DNA of 46,217 bases from an uncultured Bacilli bacterium (lineage in GTDB: Bacteria > Bacillota_I > Bacilli_A > RF39 > UBA660). A program made the position numbers and the translations under genes. This document shows, one piece after another, positions 42,241 to 46,217 of the stretch (the stretch's first letter is position 1; the number at the start of each line of letters is the position of its first letter). Location of the stretch: NCBI GenBank assembly GCA_944350315.1, contig CALVON010000033.1:1-46217 (forward strand), in the 5' to 3' direction. Below the pieces are notes generated by a model, which was given only the letters and a program-made list of their open reading frames with translations, ran no database searches and had not been told where the DNA came from.

Positions 42241-43053
42241 ATGAAAAAAGTCTTTATTTTTTTTGGCTGTTTATTTATTTTTTTGCCTACTGTATATGCT
42301 GATAATATAAATATAGATTGTCCTGATAGTATAGCAGAAAATCAAGTATTTGTATGTGAGATAACAGGGGATACTAATACGGATGTATCTTCAATAAATG
42401 CTGAAATAATTTTATCTGATGATTTATCATTGGTAGGTTTTATTCCTAGTGATGAATGGTTGGGAAATGGCTTAGAGGGAGTTATAGATTTGTATAGAGA
42501 TGATTTTGTTAATAATAGTTTTAATATCGGTTATTTAAAGTTAAAAAATAATGGCGGAGAAAATAATATTATTAGTATTGAATCCATTTATTTTTATAAT
42601 AGTAATAAAGAAGAGAGTATAGTAGATTCTGTTACTAATAGTATTTTGATTGATGATAATGTAGATGAGGGGACAGATTTAGATATTATAAGTAGTGCTT
42701 ATTTAGCAGATATAAAAATAGATAATTATAATATTAATTTTTTAAGAAATGTATATGAATATGACTTAAAAATAAATAATGAAGATAAATTAAATATTTT
42801 GCCTATTTTAGAAGATAATAGTTCATCTTATTATATTATGGGAAATAGTGATTTAGAAAATGGCAGTGTAATTAGAATTGAAGTTAAATCAGAAGATAAA
42901 TTACTTAATCAGCAATATTTAATTAATATTATTAAAGATAATGAAGTAGTAGAAGAAAATAGAGATTATAGTATAATATTTATAATAATAATTATTATTT
43001 TGGTAATATTTAATGTAGTTAGATTTATATTAAGAATTAGAAAAAAACAGTAA
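42241..43053 (+). CDS. Membrane-anchored beta-sandwich surface protein A
   Basis: A 270-residue protein with a signal peptide (MKKVFIFFGCLFIFLPTVYA, cut after VYA), an exported domain beginning INIDCPDSIAENQVFVCEI that resembles cohesin-like sandwiches, and a Cadherin-like beta-sandwich repeat (AYLADIKIDNYNINFLRNVYEYDLKI, about residues 156-182). A C-terminal membrane helix (about 243-262) with a basic RIRKKQ tail holds it in the membrane. It shares order and motifs with the protein at 44031, so the two are paralogues. Unlike that one it has no sortase-type motif. Function unknown; adhesion or complex assembly is possible. Confidence 0.68.
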   Translation: MKKVFIFFGCLFIFLPTVYADNINIDCPDSIAENQVFVCEITGDTNTDVSSINAEIILSDDLSLVGFIPSDEWLGNGLEGVIDLYRDDFVNNSFNIGYLKLKNNGGENNIISIESIYFYNSNKEESIVDSVTNSILIDDNVDEGTDLDIISSAYLADIKIDNYNINFLRNVYEYDLKINNEDKLNILPILEDNSSSYYIMGNSDLENGSVIRIEVKSEDKLLNQQYLINIIKDNEVVEENRDYSIIFIIIIIILVIFNVVRFILRIRKKQ

Positions 43054-43104
43054 AATTTATATTACTTAAATTCGCAAAGTGAAAGTGTTTACAAGGAGGG
43101 TGTG

Positions 43105-43662
43105 ATGAAAAAAAATATTAAATATATTGATTGTGATGGTGTTATATTAGATACTGAAACTGGATTGTTTGATGAATATAATAAATTAAAACAACAAGAT
43201 CCAACCTTAAAAAGATTAGTATATTTACAACAACTAAATTGGCAATATTGGATTAGACAAGCCAAGATTATTGGTAATGCAATTGAAATATTAAAGCAAC
43301 AAAATCCAGACGATGTTGCAATTTTGACAAAGGTGCATTCGTTAGCAGAAGGGTTAGCAAAGATTGAATACTTTAGAGAGTTGGGTGTTAAAAACAATGT
43401 TATTTTAGTTCCTAATGATATAAAAAAAAGTAGTGTAGTTCAAGCAACTGGGAATTTACTTCTTGATGATTCGATTAAAAATCTTGATGATTGGGCTTTG
43501 TATGGTGGTATTCCTATGTTTTTCAATCAATTTGGAGAAAATAAAGAGATATTTAAAGAACAAACTACTTTAAATGAATGTTATCCTTTAATTACTTCTT
43601 TAGAAACTTTTTTTTCTAAAGAAACTGATGATTATTGTAAAATAATGCGTTTAAAAAGATAA
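43105..43662 (+). CDS. HAD-superfamily hydrolase
   Basis: A 185-residue HAD protein. Motif I is YIDCDGVILDT (nucleophile and acid/base aspartates near residues 8 and 10), motif II is probably ILTKVHS, and LLLDDSIKNLDDW near residue 120 supplies the motif IV acidic pair. The middle cap is a small helical segment. The closest general type is the NIF/5'-nucleotidase-like HAD group seen in phage and accessory DNA. ATG at 43105 suits the AAGGAGG site better than GTG at 43102. Substrate unknown. Confidence 0.72.
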   Translation: MKKNIKYIDCDGVILDTETGLFDEYNKLKQQDPTLKRLVYLQQLNWQYWIRQAKIIGNAIEILKQQNPDDVAILTKVHSLAEGLAKIEYFRELGVKNNVILVPNDIKKSSVVQATGNLLLDDSIKNLDDWALYGGIPMFFNQFGENKEIFKEQTTLNECYPLITSLETFFSKETDDYCKIMRLKR

Positions 43663-43892
43663 ATAAAATTTTAAATTGCTACTATAAAAATAGTAACTAA
43701 TAAAATATTTCATTAAAAAAATTAAAATGCATTTTGAATCAACAAATTATTATTGTAATGATCACTAAAAAAACTACTTAAATTTCTGGATGATGATGAT
43801 AAGATTTTAATAAAAAATGATATATCACAAAAGGATTTTTTTCTTTGTATTTTAAATTTACTTTGCAAATTGAAATTTATATTAAAAGTTGT
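43663..43892. other. Gene-free stretch, possible coding debris
   Basis: About 370 bases (to 44030) separate the HAD gene from the next one. The first part has a hairpin-like CTACTAT/ATAGTAA. One frame from about 43778 gives a 35-codon tract (KFLDDDDKILIKNDI...) without a start. It may be the remnant of a gene. I see no other feature until the promoter at 43893. Confidence 0.25.
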
Positions 43893-43921
43893 TTGACATA
43901 TATTAAAATAATTGATAAAAT
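43893..43921 (+). promoter_or_regulatory. Promoter ahead of surface protein B
   Basis: TTGACA at 43893-43898, 17 bases, TAAAAT at 43916-43921. About 100 bases of leader precede the ATG at 44031. Confidence 0.65.
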
Positions 43922-44030
43922 AATAATAGATTATTAAATATCAGAATTATATTGATAATAGTAGTAGTAATTATTATATTATTGATTTAGAGGCTGGTTT
44001 ATGAATGGTATTGTTTTTGGAGGTAATACT

Positions 44031-45203
44031 ATGAAAAAAATAACTAAATTGGTATTTGGTTTGTTATTGACAATTTTACCATTTAAAGTTAATGCCTTTA
44101 CTGGAGGTATATCAGTTTCTTGTACACCATCAACTTTATTGGGTGGAGAATATACAGAGTGTTTAATTAAGGGGACAGCTGATGAAAATGTCACTAGTAT
44201 TGAAACAACTGTTTCTGTGGGAAGTAGTATGAGTATTGATTCTTTTACACCAAGTAGTTCATTTTCTGGAAATGGAATAAGCAGTGGAAAGATATTAGTA
44301 ACTAGTACTGGTGTAACAGGGAGCTTTGATATTGGGACTTTAAAATTAAAAATTGCTGATAATGCTAGTGGTAGTATAAGTTTTAGTTTGACTAATACAG
44401 TATATACTGATAGTAATGGTGGAAAAAATAATATATCTGATTCAAGTGCATCAATTACTGTTTCTAATCCTGTAGTAACAAAAGGTCTTAAGAGTTTAAA
44501 AATATCAAATGTTAAAAGTTCATCTTTTGTTTTTTCTCCTAATAATTATAATTATAACCCGGTAATAACTGCTAGTACTTTTTCTATTGAGGCTATACCT
44601 GTTAATGATGATGATAGTATTAAAATTGTTAATATTGAAAATGAAGGGACTGCATTAGATCCCAATAGTATTACATTTTATCCAAATGGAACAACCATGG
44701 GAATAAAAATAATTGTTGGCGATGGGGGAACTGGAAATGAGTATACATTACTTATTTCTAGAGAAGTTAGTAGTAATTATGATAATTCATTAAAGACTGT
44801 TACTATAGGAGGAAAAAATATTTCGTTAATTAGTGGGCAATATAAATATGATGTTTATTTAGATAATGTTACAAATTATCAAGTTACAGCTACTTTGAAT
44901 GATCCAAATAATTTTGAAATTGATAAGTTTAATGGCGGTGTAGGATATTACAGTGGTGAACATGAAGTTTTGCTTGTTATTAATCCTAAAGATTCTTCTA
45001 CAGGTTATGAAGGAGTGACATATCAATTTAATGTAAAAAAGACTAGTAGTACACCACCTTCTAGTAGTAGTAAGCCAAGTGAACCTTCTGGTGGAAATCC
45101 ACAAACTGGGAATATTTCAATATTTATAATAACAGTAATTCTTATATGTTCATTAATTGTTAGTCTTAATTTATATAAAAAGAATATGCAAAATACTAAT
45201 TAA
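44031..45203 (+). CDS. Beta-sandwich surface protein B with NPQTG sorting-like motif
   Basis: A 390-residue exported protein. The signal peptide is MKKITKLVFGLLLTILPFKVNA. The cohesin-like domain (ISVSCTPSTLLGGEYTECLIKG) is followed by two Cadherin-like beta-sandwich segments (GLKSLKISNVKSSSFVFSPN and NSLKTVTIGGKNISLISGQ). A Ser/Pro linker (PPSSSSKPSEPSGG) leads to NPQTG near residue 356, a hydrophobic helix and a YKKN tail. NPQTG resembles sortase B-type NPQTN and LPXTG signals, so wall anchoring is possible; no sortase gene is in the window. ATG at 44031 follows GGAGG; an upstream ATG at 44001 is less likely. Confidence 0.75.
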   Translation: MKKITKLVFGLLLTILPFKVNAFTGGISVSCTPSTLLGGEYTECLIKGTADENVTSIETTVSVGSSMSIDSFTPSSSFSGNGISSGKILVTSTGVTGSFDIGTLKLKIADNASGSISFSLTNTVYTDSNGGKNNISDSSASITVSNPVVTKGLKSLKISNVKSSSFVFSPNNYNYNPVITASTFSIEAIPVNDDDSIKIVNIENEGTALDPNSITFYPNGTTMGIKIIVGDGGTGNEYTLLISREVSSNYDNSLKTVTIGGKNISLISGQYKYDVYLDNVTNYQVTATLNDPNNFEIDKFNGGVGYYSGEHEVLLVINPKDSSTGYEGVTYQFNVKKTSSTPPSSSSKPSEPSGGNPQTGNISIFIITVILICSLIVSLNLYKKNMQNTN

Positions 45204-45220
45204 AAAATATGTATAATAAT

Positions 45221-45246
45221 AAGGGACAAATATTAGTCTCTTTTTT
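45221..45246 (+). terminator. Terminator after surface protein B
   Basis: AAGGGAC/GTCTCTT with one G-T pair, followed by T. Confidence 0.6.
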
Positions 45247-45269
45247 CATATATATAAATAGGTGATTAT

Positions 45270-46079
45270 ATGATACTTTTTATAAAGGGGTTAGTAATCG
45301 GTATAGGTAAAATAATACCAGGTGTGTCTGGGGCATTATTGGCAGTTAATTTTAATCTATATGAAAAAGCAATTAGTTCAGTTGTTAATTTCTTTGATGA
45401 TTGGAAAAATAATTTAAAGTTTTTAATTATATTAGGAAGTGGAATATTATTAGCAATAATACTAGGAAGTAAAATGGTGATGTATTTACTTAATAATTAT
45501 AAATTTATTACAATGATGTTTTTTATTGGATTAATTAGTGGAGGTACATATAATTTTGGAGTCAATATTAAATATAATCATAAAAATATTTTAATTATTG
45601 GATTGGTAGTAATATTTTTATTATTTATTAGTTTAGGAAAAGTTAATTATATATATATAATTAAAAATAATTTTTGGGATAATATAATTTTTTTTATAGG
45701 GGGAATAATTGAAGTTATTTCATCAATTGTACCTGGAATTAGTGGAACAGCATTATTACTAGTATTAGGAATATATGATTCAATTTTATTAATGATTTCT
45801 AATCTTTTTAATGTTAATTTTATTTTTAATAATATTAATTTATATATTAGTTATGGAATAGGAATGATGTTATCATTTATTATGGGAATTCTTTTAATTA
45901 ATTATTTATTAAAAAAGTATCGTGATACATTAAATGTTATAATATTAGGGCTATGTTTTTATAGTATTTTAATGTTATTAATAATTACTTTTTCAATAAA
46001 TATAGGTATAATTGAATTTATATGTGGATGTATGCTATTAGTAATTGGTTTGTTAGTGGGATGTATTTTAGATAGTTGA
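45270..46079 (+). CDS. DUF368/PopT-type polyprenyl-phosphate transporter
   Basis: A 269-residue membrane protein with about eight helices. It contains the DUF368 repeated re-entrant motifs GKIIPGVSGALLAVNFNLYE (about 12-31) and SSIVPGISGTALLLVLGIYD (about 150-169). DUF368 proteins (PopT) carry undecaprenyl phosphate back across the membrane for wall synthesis. The N-terminal glycine (GLVIGIGK) is usual in the family. ATG at 45270 follows AGGTG. Downstream is the second copy of the promoter-bearing repeat. Confidence 0.85.
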   Translation: MILFIKGLVIGIGKIIPGVSGALLAVNFNLYEKAISSVVNFFDDWKNNLKFLIILGSGILLAIILGSKMVMYLLNNYKFITMMFFIGLISGGTYNFGVNIKYNHKNILIIGLVVIFLLFISLGKVNYIYIIKNNFWDNIIFFIGGIIEVISSIVPGISGTALLLVLGIYDSILLMISNLFNVNFIFNNINLYISYGIGMMLSFIMGILLINYLLKKYRDTLNVIILGLCFYSILMLLIITFSINIGIIEFICGCMLLVIGLLVGCILDS

Positions 46080-46093
46080 TTTTTATATAAAAA

Positions 46094-46122
46094 TGGCTTT
46101 TAAGTACTTTACTTAAAAGCCA
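46094..46122. terminator. Hairpin of the second copy
   Basis: A perfect 13-base stem (TGGCTTTTAAGTA/TACTTAAAAGCCA) with a CTT loop. Relative to 37645-37673 one stem pair changes from C-G to T-A, which keeps the pairing. It also serves to end the popT transcript. Confidence 0.7.
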
Positions 46123-46138
46123 CCGTTATTATACATAG

Positions 46139-46168
46139 ATTATAACATAATCATGGTATTTATGTCTA
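46139..46168 (-). promoter_or_regulatory. Minus-strand promoter of the second copy
   Basis: TAGACA (46168-46163), 18 bases, TATAAT (46144-46139) with extended TGT, the same hexamers and spacing as at 37690-37719. Confidence 0.6.
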
Positions 46169-46217
46169 TATTTAAATTACAAAAATGTTTTTATAAATAT
46201 CTTCTATATTTATACAA

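Larger units (their letters stand above)
46089..46217. repeat. Second copy of the cassette's left half (truncated by the window end)
   Basis: From 46094 the sequence matches 37645 onward without gaps for 78 bases, with 65 identities by hand count, and more loosely to a shared TATATTTATACAA at the window edge (46205-46217 versus 37757-37769). It includes the hairpin, the minus-strand promoter and the region beyond. The right inverted repeat and any controlled gene would lie past the window. Confidence 0.75.

Overview
The window is strongly AT-rich chromosomal DNA (roughly a quarter G+C by eye) from a low-GC Gram-positive bacterium. TGA is used as a stop (ireB and the leucine-rich-repeat gene end in TGA), so this is the standard bacterial code and not the Mycoplasma code. 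Strong AGGAGG-type ribosome binding sites, a T-box leader, the block ireB-ruvX-DUF1292-mltG-trhP-greA and NPQTG/SipW-like surface proteins point to Bacilli/Firmicutes. An uncultured gut lineage related to the Erysipelotrichia/RF39 group fits best, but this is inference. Almost every gene is on the plus strand.

Positions 1-4900 are an accessory, decaying region. It holds a TudS-related desulfidase, a membrane-anchored CPWC thioredoxin-like protein, small membrane proteins (one frameshifted), a MazG-like pyrophosphohydrolase, a Ppx/GppA-like protein, and at least two broken genes, one of them a methyltransferase with its SAM-binding core missing. Positions 4900-10150 carry an ABC exporter of the antimicrobial-peptide type (ATPase plus duplicated FtsX permease) and a response regulator/histidine kinase pair. 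A direct-repeat operator lies in front of the ATPase, and the kinase is frameshifted in its last codons. Positions 10200-13000 hold a metallo-hydrolase, an extended SDR and a divergent IspE-like kinase on the minus strand.

Positions 13000-16200 contain a T-box-controlled leuS whose product has a complete Nudix domain inside its editing domain. Positions 16200-21200 hold a leucine-rich-repeat protein, a lipoprotein, an envelope cluster (acidic protein, DUF948-like, YtxH) and a lone prepilin-like gene. Positions 21300-28600 are a conserved housekeeping run: ireB, ruvX, DUF1292, mltG, an O-methyltransferase, a HELMH metalloprotease-like gene, two U32 proteins (trhP1/trhP2 type), greA and tig. 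Next come a small export-family membrane protein, tRNA-Lys, tRNA-Ile, tRNA-Glu and ackA.

Positions 31400-37600 encode a membrane-linked XRE regulator and two ATPase-FtsX fusion proteins that probably pair as a MacB-like transporter. Positions 37640-46217 are an envelope region: a SipW-signal surface protein with an FGE-like C-terminal domain, Lon protease, two paralogous beta-sandwich surface proteins, a HAD phosphatase and a DUF368/PopT-type transporter.

The most notable structure is a cassette of about 180 bp upstream of the surface protein. A consensus-like promoter points away from the gene and is enclosed by inverted repeats, as expected for a phase-variable invertible promoter in its OFF state. 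A second copy of its left half starts at 46089 and runs off the window end. Other points of interest are the LeuRS-Nudix fusion, shared AACTTAGTT operator motifs in front of both ABC systems, and an IspE homologue with changed catalytic residues.
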